DNA from: JANQQC01 sp965262255
GTDB taxonomy: Bacteria > Pseudomonadota > Alphaproteobacteria > Caulobacterales > Hyphomonadaceae
Assembly (NCBI GenBank): GCA_965262255.1
Contig: OZ253505.1
Location: 310,001-374,000 of the forward strand
Direction: 5' to 3'
Length of the DNA stretch: 64,000 nucleotides
This document shows positions 18,942 through 29,000 of the stretch, piece after piece. The stretch's first letter is position 1. Each line of letters starts with the position of its first letter. The notes beneath the pieces were generated by a model that was given only the letters and a program-made list of their open reading frames with translations, searched no databases and was not told the origin of the DNA. A program made the position numbers and the translations under genes.

Positions 18942-19548
18942 CTAAGAATTAAGTATAGTCGTTACGATCCAACCACCTACGGCCATGATAACAGCAAGAG
19001 CTATCATCCACACGATGCCAAAATTTAATAACCGATTCGCTTGGTCGGAATTATTTTGATCTAAACACCTAAAAATCTCGCCCCGCACGGATTCAATAGA
19101 CCTCATTAGACTTTCATTCTGCTTTTGCATAGGTTCATTCTGCTTTTGCAAAGAGTCCTTCAAGTCACCGTATTGCTTTTGCGTAGAGTCTTTCAAGTCG
19201 TCGAATTGCTTTTGCGTAGAATCCTTCAAGTTATCGTATTGCTTTTGCAAAGAGTCCGACAAGTCGTCAAACTGCCTTTGCGCTGACTTTTTCAGGTCAT
19301 CGAATTGCTTTTGCGTAGAATCCTTCAAGTCGTCAAACTGCTTTTGCATTGACTCTTTGAAGCTGGTCAACTGCCTTTGATTGGAATTGTCTAGCCCATC
19401 TATTTTGGCATTTAATCCGTCGAAAAGCGCTTTGGTAGTTTTTTCGTAAGCTTCCGCTTTATCGTCAATGCGCGTTGATCCGGCGCTCTAATTCAGCCAA
19501 ATCGTTGCGGATATCTGGCTTCTTATCTGAGGTATTTGTGGTCGACAT
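18942..19548 (-). pseudogene. Heptad/undecad-repeat coiled-coil membrane protein, frameshifted
   Basis: The gene starts at the ATG at 19548 (AGGAGG six bases upstream) and runs about 23 codons (STTNTSDKKPDIRNDLAELE...) before a frameshift around 19470-19490; the +1 frame then gives RIDDKAEAYEKTTKALFDGL and continues to 18942. The body is about eight imperfect copies of an 11-residue unit of the type KDSTQKQFDDL, a coiled coil, followed by a C-terminal membrane segment (IVWMIALAVIMAVGGWIV). A TTG at 19370 could start a shorter 142-residue product. The architecture parallels the protein at 37493-38407. Function unknown; a GCGC run at the shift also allows a sequencing error. Confidence 0.65.
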
Positions 19549-19800
19549 TATTCGCCTCCTTAATTCAAAGAAAATAGTAATTGAAATTTCGGTATTATCA
19601 AATAGCCTGTCTCTGTGTTGATGTCAAACTATTTTAGTTCAAAACCAACCAAGGTCTCAATCGTTAATCAGTTTGGAACTTGCTAAAGAACCTATTATCT
19701 AGGCTCGTTTCTCAATTACTCAAGCCTCTTCTATCAAAATATTTCTTGTCAAGTAAATTTTCTCGTTCGTCACCTCTCTGATCACGGTTCCTACAAACAG

Positions 19801-21622
19801 TTAAGAGTTCCCTGATTCAGCGAACTGCATCTCAACTAATCTAGAATAAACCCCCTTCCCACGCATCAAAGTCTGATGATCGCCTTCCTCTATAACCTGT
19901 CCTGAGTCAATAACTAAAATTTTGTCGGCGTTGCGAATCGTGGACATACGATGAGAAATTACAAGAGTCGTCCTATCTCTGCATAGGGAAGACAGAACCT
20001 CCTGAATCTTGGCCTCATTTTCCGTATCAATTGCCGAAGTGGCCTCATCCAATAATAAAATCGGAGCATCTCGTAGAATTGCCCTTGCTAAGGAAATCCT
20101 CTGCCTCTGCCCGCCGGAAATGTTTTTTCCCATCTCTCCGCAAGCAGTGTCGTATCCTTCCGGTAATTCCATTATGAAATCATGCGCTTGGGCGGCTTTC
20201 GCTACTCTAATAATTTCATCGTCACTCGCACTCAATCGTCCAAGTTTTATGTTCGACCGAACAGAATCGTCAAACAAAACTGCATCTTGGGAAACTAGAG
20301 CGAGACTATCTCTTAGCGAACGACTTGATAATTTTCTAATATCCGTCCCATCAATAAGCACATCTCCTTCTACCGCATCGTAAAGCCTTAGTATCAGGTT
20401 AAAGATCGTTGACTTTCCAGAACCTGACCGGCCCAAGAGCTACTGTTTGACCGGGAGCAACATCGAAACTAAGATTGTTCAGTGCAGGAACACGATCGGA
20501 ATAGAAAAACGAAACAGATTTGAATTCCAAACGACCTTCTACATTCTCCAAAGTCGTTGCTTCTATTTGATCGTTAACCTGAGTTACAGTGTCTAAAATC
20601 TCGAAAACCCTGTCTGCGGCAGCCCTTCCCTCCTGTGCAACCGAATTTATACTTCCTAAAGCCCTGATTTCGGGGGCAATAATGGCAATCGCTCCTATAA
20701 TTGCTAGGAGGTTTCCTAAAGACGAATCCCCTGCAGCCATCCTCCAAGCCGTGGCAGCTAGAATACCCGCTAATGCAACTCCACCCGCAATTTCCAGTAT
20801 CGGGTCAACTTTAGAGCGATCCCTCAGAACTTTTAGAAAAAGTTTAGATCGAGCAGTGAAGCCCTTTTCTGCTCGTTCTTCTTGGTATTCTTCTAATCCA
20901 TACGCCTTGACAATGCGGGCTAATTGGAATCCCTCGGAGAGAAAAGAGGTAACCTCTCCGATTTGAGTTTGCGCATTTCTAGCCCGTTCTCTAATGCGTT
21001 CACCGATCCAAAACACGGGTCTGAAGGCGATTGGATAGATGATGACCAGTAGACAGGTGAGTTGCCAGTCTAACCAAAACATATAACCTATCAAAACGAC
21101 TACCGTGACAATGCTCTTAGTGAAATTATTAGCAAACCTTAGCGCGGCATCTCTGATCGCATTAGTATCGTTTATAAATCGAGAAACATATCCCCCCGAA
21201 TCACTTTGCGCCATTCTTGCAAAATCGCCTCGCATGAGCGAGTCGAACTGAGCAGATTGTATCGAAACCAGGGCTTTCTGTACACCGGTATTATTCCACA
21301 CAGCCATGCTATACTGGGATATTGCTCGTCCAATCGATAGACCAATGATAATCAAAACGATCGGCCAAATCCATTCAGCATTACTTCCCTGAGTGACCGT
21401 CATCTCCTGAATGCCATTACCGACTTGGCGTAAAATTTCTGCATAACTTGCAGCAAACGCTGCTGTCGCAATCGCCGCAATCGTACCAAGAACAAACCAC
21501 CCTAGATATGGAGTGAAAAATCGTCCCAACAGACGAAGAAGTGAACGTCTCTTGTCTTTGGGAGTGAGGTGGTCTTCTTTCGCCTGTTCCCGGGCATTAA
21601 CCATAGTCGACACCAAGTCCAT
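19801..21622 (-). pseudogene. MsbA-like lipid ABC exporter, frameshifted in Walker A
   Basis: Two overlapping frames make one ABC exporter half-transporter. 21622-20399 holds the six-helix membrane domain and the start of the nucleotide-binding domain up to PGQTVALG; the rest (20436-19801) begins GRSGSGKSTIFN and has the ISGGQRQRISLARAI signature, LLLDEATSAID Walker B and VISHRMST switch. Family members read VALVGxSGSGKST; here two bases of the Val codon are missing (or one G is extra) at about 20433. The start overlaps the DUF4170 stop by one base (TAATG), so they are co-translated. MsbA-like exporters flip lipid A precursors and are usually essential, so either this is a recent loss with a second copy elsewhere or a sequence error. 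Confidence 0.8.
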
Positions 21623-21870
21623 TAAACATCGTGTTGCGAACCTGTCTTTGGATCAAGCAGTTTATAAGCGTGAAGAATGAAGTATCGCATCTCTGCGTCG
21701 TCGACCGTTTTTTGAGCTACGGTTTTCCAAGCATCATAAGCCCTTTTGTAATTTGGAAAAGCACCTACAAAATGGAGTTTCGATAGATCTTCAAACTCTA
21801 CTCCAGAAACATTCTTGAGCTCTCCGCCAATGACGATATGTAAGAGTTGTTTTTTAGATTTCTTATTCAT
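21622..21870 (-). CDS. DUF4170 family protein
   Basis: 82 residues with the DUF4170 pattern (LHIVIGGELKN, GAFPNYKRAYDAWKTVAQKTVDDAEMRY split around residues 32-60, then HAYKLLDP). The family is confined to Alphaproteobacteria and is commonly encoded between an IMPase-like gene and lipid A/Kdo genes, as here. Its stop overlaps the msbA start (TAATG). The function is not known. A 1.37-kb nest of MITEs now separates it from its usual upstream neighbour at 23245, so it must be read from a new promoter or by readthrough. Confidence 0.8.
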   Translation of the reverse strand: MNKKSKKQLLHIVIGGELKNVSGVEFEDLSKLHFVGAFPNYKRAYDAWKTVAQKTVDDAEMRYFILHAYKLLDPKTGSQHDV

Positions 21871-22043
21871 TTATATAGAACTCCTAAAAATTTTGAGAAA
21901 GTTACATAATACCAATAATGGAGGAAAACTGTGAAGATTGAAGAATTCTGAGACATTCTGTTGCAGAGTTTGATTTCGCAGCGAGACGAGTCTAACCATC
22001 GCATAATTGCTATGAATTGCCACCTCCCGTGTTGAATTTTCTC

Positions 22044-22267
22044 AGAGGCTAAACGAAAAATCGCCGCTAGAAAACTTCTTGCATTAGTTCAGCGAAATCG
22101 CGGCGAGATTTGGGGCAGAACAATGGAGTACAGTTCGAAAACTTCAAAAAATTTGCCCGAAACACCATAATTTCATTTTAGACTATTTAAACTTTTCCTA
22201 TTTGAGTCGACATTCAGTTCCCAGCACTTCGCGAATACGTAATTTTATCCTTTTTCGTTTAGCCTCT
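22044..22267 (-). repeat. MITE-B copy 1 (inverted)
   Basis: A 224-bp element with terminal repeats AGAGGCTAAACGAAAAA (22044-22060) and its exact complement at 22251-22267. The interior aligns loosely, in inverted orientation, with the next two copies (shared AATGCAAGA and TTTTGAAGTTTTCG segments). Confidence 0.7.
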
Positions 22268-22332
22268 TAGACTGGTTTCAATTTCTGCACGAGGAGATCA
22301 CCAAGCCTGAACCGATTGTCGGGAAGAATACT

Positions 22333-22481
22333 GAAACTGCTACGAAACACAAAGTTTGGAAAAACATCTACAAAAAATTGCAGTTTCGGCGACTAGATGG
22401 ACCTAGAATAGGGCTTCTGGCGATCCGGTTTGAGTGCACATCATCGAAATTAGAACGAGTAACGAGTTTCGCAACAGTCTC
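22333..22481 (-). repeat. MITE-A copy 1 (149 bp)
   Basis: 149 bp with ends GAAACTGCTACGAAAC and GTTTCGCAACAGTCTC. It lies between two MITE-B elements. The flanking 5-mers (ATACT, AATGT) do not match, so no target duplication is seen for this copy. Confidence 0.75.
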
Positions 22482-22537
22482 AATGTTATGAAAGTTAAAA
22501 AATAGAGAGAGTGTCTACTTGAAAGACTCTTCTTCTA

Positions 22538-22760
22538 AGAGGCTAAACGAAAAAGGTCGAGAAATTTACATTTATGATAACTATGGGGAATGAACCTCAG
22601 TTTTCAGAGCAAACTCTCGTGGTGCAGAACGGAATTTGATTTTCTACACAAATTTTGAAGTTTTCAGGCAGTTACTCCTAATTGTAGGTAACAAATCGTA
22701 GTAATTTTTAACCGAATCAATGCAAGAGCATCGAGAACGATGATTTTTCGTATAGCCTCC
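22538..22760 (+). repeat. MITE-B copy 2
   Basis: Starts AGAGGCTAAACGAAAAA and ends TTTTTCGTATAGCCTC. Its interior is a clear homologue of the next copy (GCAGAACGGAATT, CAAATTTTGAAGTTTTC, GGCAGTTACTCCTA). Confidence 0.75.
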
Positions 22761-22761
22761 A

Positions 22762-22986
22762 AGAGGCTATACGAAAAAGGTAGAGAAAGTTGCTTTTATG
22801 GGAGGTATGGGAAAGAACCTCTGTTTTTAGGGCAGAATCTCTTGGTGTAGAACGGAATTAGAGATTTTCGACCCAAATTTTGAAGTTTTCGGGCAGTTAC
22901 TCCTATATTGTGGGGAACAAATCGTAGCAATTGTTGACGGAAACAATGCAAGAGTATCGAGAACGGTGATTATTCGTATAGACTCT
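22762..22986 (+). repeat. MITE-B copy 3
   Basis: Directly abuts copy 2; the junction 22744-22777 is a palindrome made of the right end of one and the left end of the other. The right end (ATTCGTATAGACTCT) is slightly decayed. Confidence 0.75.
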
Positions 22987-23061
22987 AAGCAACTGTCTCA
23001 ACTCCGAGTGTTATCCCGACATACGTAAAAGTAGCGTAATTCTAGTGAAGCAACGTATTCA

Positions 23062-23210
23062 GAGACTATTGCGAAACCCGTTACTCGTTTGAATTGCGAT
23101 GATATGCACTCAAATCGGATCGCCAAATGCGTTATTCTTGGGCCATCTAATCGCCGAAACTTCAAATTATTGTAGATGGTTTTCCAAACTTTGTATTTCG
23201 CAACAGTTTC
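23062..23210 (+). repeat. MITE-A copy 2 (149 bp, TSD ATTCA)
   Basis: Ends GAGACTATTGCGAAAC and TTTCGCAACAGTTTC. It is flanked by perfect 5-bp repeats ATTCA (23057-23061 and 23211-23215). Inserted 35 bp beyond the stop of the IMPase-like gene. Confidence 0.85.
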
Positions 23211-23244
23211 ATTCAGTTTCCCAACAGTTTCACTTTGCTTCTGA

Positions 23245-24030
23245 TCAGATTACTTTAGAAATTCTATCAATGAGTAACTGGTGTAATGGCTTATTGCCAG
23301 AGACGATACTTTTCTGCTCGGGAATTTCATTGTTAAAATTGAAGGATTCATTGTTATGAGTCGTCGCACAACCGCCAGCTTCTTCCACTAACAGACTACC
23401 AGCAGCAATATCCCAATCGGACTTGGATGCAAGAACGACTACTCCGTCATACGTTCCATCGGCAATGAGAGCAAGACGCAATAACATCGCACACGGTTTT
23501 GGTTTGACCGACTTAGCGTTACTAATTGCCAATCTATCTAGAAGATTTGGCCCGATCATTATCTGAGGATTTTTGGTAATTTCGTTAAATTTAATCGCTA
23601 TTTTTTTCCCGTTAAGAGTTGCCCCTGCTCCGATTCGGGCTTCGTAAAATTTATTCAAACTCGGCGCATAAACGACCGATACAACAGGACGATTTGCCTG
23701 AACTAATGCAACGCCGACGCACCAATAAGGATCATCGTCTCGCATGTACGCTCTTGTTCCATCAATCGGATCAACCACCCAAGTTTTTTCTCTTTTTCTG
23801 GAACTAGGGTCATCAGCAGTTTCTTCTGACAACCAGCCATATTCGGGCCTTGCCGTCATCAACTTCGTCTCTAACATGGAATTGACAGCAATATCTGCCT
23901 CTGTCACAGGATCATTCTTCGCTTTATTCCAAGCTGATTTGGAAGCCGTCTGTCTTACGCTAAGAGCGTAATTTCCTGCTTCGCGCACGGCGACACGAAT
24001 CAAATTTAAATCATACTCATTTGCTTCCAC
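23245..24030 (-). CDS. Inositol monophosphatase/CysQ-like phosphatase
   Basis: 261 residues of the IMPase superfamily. Metal-binding motifs are WLSEETADD (~66), WVVDPIDGTRAYM (~85) and SDWDIAAGSLLVEEAGG (~203). This family includes CysQ (3'-phosphoadenosine-5'-phosphate phosphatase) and SuhB; the alphaproteobacterial members next to pmbA and DUF4170 are usually annotated 3'(2'),5'-bisphosphate nucleotidase or IMPase, and the substrate cannot be decided here. It starts four bases after the PmbA stop, so the two are translationally coupled. Confidence 0.88.
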   Translation of the reverse strand: MEANEYDLNLIRVAVREAGNYALSVRQTASKSAWNKAKNDPVTEADIAVNSMLETKLMTARPEYGWLSEETADDPSSRKREKTWVVDPIDGTRAYMRDDDPYWCVGVALVQANRPVVSVVYAPSLNKFYEARIGAGATLNGKKIAIKFNEITKNPQIMIGPNLLDRLAISNAKSVKPKPCAMLLRLALIADGTYDGVVVLASKSDWDIAAGSLLVEEAGGCATTHNNESFNFNNEIPEQKSIVSGNKPLHQLLIDRISKVI

Positions 24031-24034
24031 GGTT

Positions 24035-25375
24035 CTACGACCCTGCTAATGCCATGTCTTCGATCAGTATACTTGGAGCGTCCACACTACTGCGAAATTC
24101 TAAATCGTTTGCGGGTATCGCCCGCAGAAACATATCTTTTAGATTCCCGGCTACCGTAACCTCAGAAACAGGGAAGGCAATTTCGCCATTTTCAAACCAA
24201 AAACCCGCAACTCCGACCGAGTAATCGCCGTTATTGGAATTTATTGATGGGCTAAACATATCTGTAATCAGCAATCCGTCTTTGGTACGTTCCATTAGTT
24301 CGGTCTGAGAATACTCACCTTTGGGAATGTACAAATTTGATGATGAAATCCCCGGAGGTCCACCGAAACCTGCAGATGCGAATCCGTTAGGTTTCAACCC
24401 TAACTGTTTTGCGGAAGGCCCATTTAGCATCCAGTTTGTCAGAACCCCGTTCTCAATAAGTTTCTTAACGGAAACTGGCCTTGCTTCGCCGTCAAATGAT
24501 CGCGAACCCAATCCTTGCGGGCGAAAAGGATCATCGACTATGTCGATATTCTTTGCGAAGACTTGTTTGCCAAGTGAGTCTTTTAGAAAGGAAACGCCTC
24601 GAGCAATTGCACTACCTCGAATCGCCCCGGAGAATATCCCTAACAAACTTGAAGAGACTCGGTTGTCGTAGATTACGTGAGCAGTTCGGCTATCTAGTTT
24701 TTTTGATTCAAGTCGAGCGACAGCACGTTCTGCGGCAGTCTTTCCTATTTCCGAGGCCGATGGTCTCGCATTACGCTTTCGCGTAAGCCAGCTATCTCCA
24801 CCGATTTCTCTAGAATCGTTGCGTTCTGCAACGACTGCGATTCCTACTGAGGACGCATCGGATGTTCTATGAAACTGAAATCCGTTAGTTGCCGCGATCC
24901 AAGCCTTTCTACTCCCGCAACCTGCACCGCAATCGGAAACAGTTTTCACTTCGTCAACTGAAAGGGCCGCATTCTCTGTCTCGAGAGCAATGGATTGGAG
25001 TTCGCTAACATCAATTTGACCGTCACCTTTTAAATCTATATCGGGAGGATTTGTTTCAAGGTCATCAGGTGGAGTTAGACCGCAGTATTGATCTTCCGGA
25101 ACGACTCTGGCCATGTCGATGCAACGTTCTGCTAGCGACTCGAGGTTCGCTTTGCTCAAGTCCGAACCCGAAACATTGGCTTGTCGTTGACCAAAGAAAC
25201 ATCTTAGCGAGACGGCTGTACTTTCCGAATGCTCAACATCTTCAAGTTTTCCTTGCCGGACTTTAACCGCAATGTTTGTTGAACTCGATAAGCTTGCGCT
25301 TGCGGCATCCACGCCTTTAGATTTGCAAGTGCTTAGTAGCAAGTTTAAGATATCGTATCCTTGTTGTTCTTGCAT
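24035..25375 (-). CDS. pmbA: PmbA/TldE-family protein
   Basis: 446 residues of the TldD/PmbA metalloprotease family. The N-terminal half has VKVRQGKLEDVEHSES and FFGQRQANVSGSDL, the middle ASSVGIAVVAERNDSREIG, and the C-terminus the NGDYSVGVAGFWFENG GEIAFPVSEVTVAGNL-type pattern of PmbA. It lacks the HExxxH zinc site of TldD, as expected for the TldE/PmbA subunit, which forms a heterodimeric peptidase with TldD that processes modified peptides and the CcdA antitoxin. First gene of the block with IMPase, DUF4170 and MsbA. Confidence 0.88.
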   Translation of the reverse strand: MQEQQGYDILNLLLSTCKSKGVDAASASLSSSTNIAVKVRQGKLEDVEHSESTAVSLRCFFGQRQANVSGSDLSKANLESLAERCIDMARVVPEDQYCGLTPPDDLETNPPDIDLKGDGQIDVSELQSIALETENAALSVDEVKTVSDCGAGCGSRKAWIAATNGFQFHRTSDASSVGIAVVAERNDSREIGGDSWLTRKRNARPSASEIGKTAAERAVARLESKKLDSRTAHVIYDNRVSSSLLGIFSGAIRGSAIARGVSFLKDSLGKQVFAKNIDIVDDPFRPQGLGSRSFDGEARPVSVKKLIENGVLTNWMLNGPSAKQLGLKPNGFASAGFGGPPGISSSNLYIPKGEYSQTELMERTKDGLLITDMFSPSINSNNGDYSVGVAGFWFENGEIAFPVSEVTVAGNLKDMFLRAIPANDLEFRSSVDAPSILIEDMALAGS

Positions 25376-25529
25376 TCGAAGTTACTTTCCAAAAATTTTG
25401 AATGAAATAGCATCGTTATATTGTGATGAATATACGAGAATCAAGCAACGAGGTTTAGGAGAAATCAACTATATCGAACTCTTTACAACGTTGAAAATGA
25501 ATCTGTTGACTGATTTTTGTGTGCAATTT

Positions 25530-25678
25530 GAAACTGATGCGAAACACGAAGTCTGAAAAAACATCTTCAAAAATATGAAATTTCGACAACTAGGTGGCAC
25601 CAGAATAAGGCATTTGGCGATTAGGTTTGAGTGTAAATCATCGAAATTCGAACGAGTAAGGAGTTTCACAACAGTCTC
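25530..25678 (-). repeat. MITE-A copy 3 (149 bp, TSD AATTT)
   Basis: Ends GAAACTGATGCGAAAC and GTTTCACAACAGTCTC. Flanked by perfect 5-bp repeats AATTT at 25525-25529 and 25679-25683. Confidence 0.85.
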
Positions 25679-25964
25679 AATTTGAACAGTTTCAAATCCT
25701 CCAAATATAAACAATAACGAATACGAAGAGTGAATGCGAATCGCCTGGAACATTGACATTCTAGTCGCTAATGGTACGCTATTTTGATTTTATTATCGAA
25801 ATAGACCAAATTTGTAGAAATCTCGGCAATTCTTTAGCGGTTTTTGATCGATTCTAACTGTTTTAATTTACAATCATATTCGAATGACATATCACTTCAG
25901 AATCTTGCGCCAATAGGTTGCAACGAGTTGAGGCAAAAATCTCGTCTAAATTATGTCCGATTGG

Positions 25965-25993
25965 TTGAAGATAGACAAGTTCTGGAGTATAAT
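25965..25993 (+). promoter_or_regulatory. Sigma70-type promoter of the autotransporter
   Basis: TTGAAG at 25965-25970 and a consensus TATAAT at 25988-25993, with 17 bp between them. The AGGAG at 26015-26019 precedes a TTG start at 26027 by seven bases. This is the cleanest promoter in the window. Confidence 0.65.
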
Positions 25994-26026
25994 GAACCGC
26001 GGAAAAATTAATCTAGGAGTAGTCCA

Positions 26027-29000
26027 TTGGCTAAACTACCATGGAGTAGCAGTTTCGCTAATAATAGCGAACAGCTTGACATAAGTTACACTAAGTTTGG
26101 CAGAGCACTAGCGACTTCAAGGAGTTTGAGGGCGCGGTGTTCGCTATCGGTATTAGCGTTAGCGGCTGTTGCGGCGACAGGCGTTTCAACTGCAGGAGAT
26201 GCAGTTGCTCAATGTAATACAACTACAAAAGTATGTTCGGGTACGGTAACGTCTCGTCTGAACACGACGCACAGCGCAGATGTGAATTGGACGTTAAGCG
26301 CAAATGCGAGTCTCACCGCTAACAATGCCATAACAATTTCTTCTACCGGTAATGTCAGTTTATCAATGCAGGCTAGTTCCAGTGTAATCGTTGGACACAA
26401 TAACTCGGTTGGAGACGATCGAGCAATTCGACTGATTAGTGATCGAAGCGTAACTTTAAATCAAGCAGCTAATACTGGGGATATCAGTGTTACCTGTCCT
26501 GGTCTTAATGGTCTAGATTGTTCTTTTTGGGCTAAGCTTGAGGGCATCAGTGTTTCGGCCTTTGGAAGTGTCACTTTAGACCTTCATGGTGATGTCTCAG
26601 TTACAGGCCTTAAAGACGGCGCAGCACGAGGAATTATTGCTGAAACCACAAACTCCGCAGGATCAGCAATAAACATACGGTCACGGGGACATATTAATGT
26701 TACCGGGTTTACTCCTTCTCCCCCGTCAGCGGGCCTCACCCCCTCCTTTGAATTTACTAAAATAGGCATAGAAGCAAAAACCAATAAAGGGAACATAACC
26801 ATAAGTGCAAATACGATAAGTTCCTTTAACGAGGCAATAGATGCGTACACCAAAGACGGAGATATTGCGGTCAATCTATCAGGGGCGGTAACGGCGACTG
26901 ACGGGGACGCGATCGAAGCTTATACGAAAAAGGGAGGTGTGTCGATCACTGCTAGTGGCTTGTTAAAGGGTGAAAAAAACGCGATAGACGTAAAATCCGT
27001 ATCTGGGGGTGTCACAATCAATACAATTAGCGGAGCGGAAACCACTAGTGATAGCACTACTGACACAGTAATAAAAGTTTCTGCGACTTCTTTGGGCAAT
27101 CAGGCCGTGACTATATCTTCGTCCGGAACCATCACGACGAGTCGAGGAGGGGGTGTTTATGCTCATGTCCGCAGTAGTTCGAGCGCAGTCACGGTTTCGG
27201 TTAACGCGATAACAACGAATAACTCTACCATCTATGTTAATAGCAACGGATCCGGAAGTTTGTCAGTAACAGCGACGGGAACACTGGAGACAAAAAATAC
27301 CACTAATAGCATCAAAGCCATTGCTGTTCGCTTGAAACAATACGGTACTGCCAGTGTGAACGTCAAGTTAGCATCCGTTAGTGCCGCCAATGGTGGCCTG
27401 ACTCTGGATGGGCGAGGCACTGGAACCGTTACGGTTTCATCGTCAGGTACGATCAGTAGTACTCAATCTACTGCCTACGCAATGAACATTCAAAATCGCG
27501 GTCCTATAAATGTAACAGCTAAGAATGGATACAGCAAGCATATTACCGTAGGTATAAAAAATTTTCAGGGCTCGGGTACCCTATTGGTAACGGGAAATAT
27601 TCACGCATCGGGCAACAATATAAAGAGTGCAATTCGTGTTGACGCGAATGCAGGCGCTGGCCCCTCCAATATAACTGTAGGAAGTTCGGCTAACGTTACG
27701 GCAAGCGGGACTGCGAGTTCTAATACTCAAAACTTTCATGCCCTCTATGTGCGAAATTTGGGGAATTCGGCAACTGTTGAAGTGAGTGGAAATGTAACGA
27801 GTTCAGGTCATAAAGAACAAGCCGCAATTAACATAGCTGCTGGTGGGGCAATTAATTTGGATGTTACGACCTCCACGGCTGTTATAACGGGCAGACGTGG
27901 CGTGATAGCGCAGACAAACAACTCGAATATTACGATCACAAACTCCGGTTCAATAGTCGGAAGATCTTCGTTCGGAAACAACATAGGTGTATACGTGTCA
28001 ACGACAAATGGTGGAGTTACAATTACAAACAATGGTAGTATAACAGGTAGTGGTAGTCAGGGATTTGGTATTTTGCTGAACAAGGCAGGTGGATTAGCAG
28101 TAATCACTTTAAATAGTGGGTCAACACTTGGCACTACTGGCGCAATCGGTAGTGCCTTATCTAGTTTGGGAAACAGTATAGATTCTGTTGAAGTCAATTC
28201 TGGAGCAGTGGTAACGGGCAATATACTGTTAGGAGCAAATAATGATACGTTACAATTTCTGGGTGGAACATTTTCGGGAGATGTCACTCTAAACGGCGGT
28301 GGAGGAACTGATACTCTAGTTTTCGGCTCTAATACGTTTGCGTTAACAGCGTCTCGAATAACGAATTGGGAGAAAATAGTAGTTCAGAATGGTGCCACGG
28401 CATCGTTTGATGGAACGTCCTCTCTTACGACTACCGAATTTGAGCTACAGGGAATTTTAAGTTTGCAAGACGGCGCCGTGGGGGATACTTTTTCGGTATC
28501 CGGAATCTTATCTTATTCCGGGCAAATCCATATCGATGTAGATTTTTCAGCCGGGACTGCCGATAGTATTAGCGTTGGGAGTTTATTGAATAACAAAGTT
28601 ATACACGTTAGGGACATTTCGCCCAGTAATTCTACTAGTCGTTCAACCGGTCCGATTACAATACTAACGGCTGGAAATGTAAACTCTCCGTCAGATCGAT
28701 TAAGGTTACACGGAGAATCTATGCTCTCGGGCGGTTATGTTTATACGCTCGTATTCGACTCGAGTAGCAAAACTTATTCTCTAACAGGATCGGCAGCAAC
28801 GTTAAATTGCTCTGAGTCACCGACAAATACATATACGTGTCGGGGTGCGATCACTCGCCGAGAACAAATGATCAGACAGGTAACGACTGCCTTATCAGCG
28901 ACCCTAGATGTATCAGCTGCATTAGGAGTTTCAGCAAACATCGGAATTGTCATGACTAATTCCGGTGATGTTACGCTCTCGCAAGCCACAGGAGGTCGCA

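Larger units (their letters stand above)
21871..23244. repeat. Nest of MITEs interrupting the pmbA-msbA operon
   Basis: No gene is recognised. The stretch contains three copies of a ~224-bp element (22044-22267, 22538-22760, 22762-22986) and two copies of a 149-bp element (22333-22481 and 23062-23210). Together they fill nearly the whole gap between DUF4170 and the IMPase-like gene. Confidence 0.8.
25376..26026. other. Intergenic region with MITE-A copy and autotransporter promoter
   Basis: The 650-bp gap holds the MITE-A copy at 25530-25678 and the promoter at 25965-25993. The remainder is AT-rich with no recognisable gene. Confidence 0.6.
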
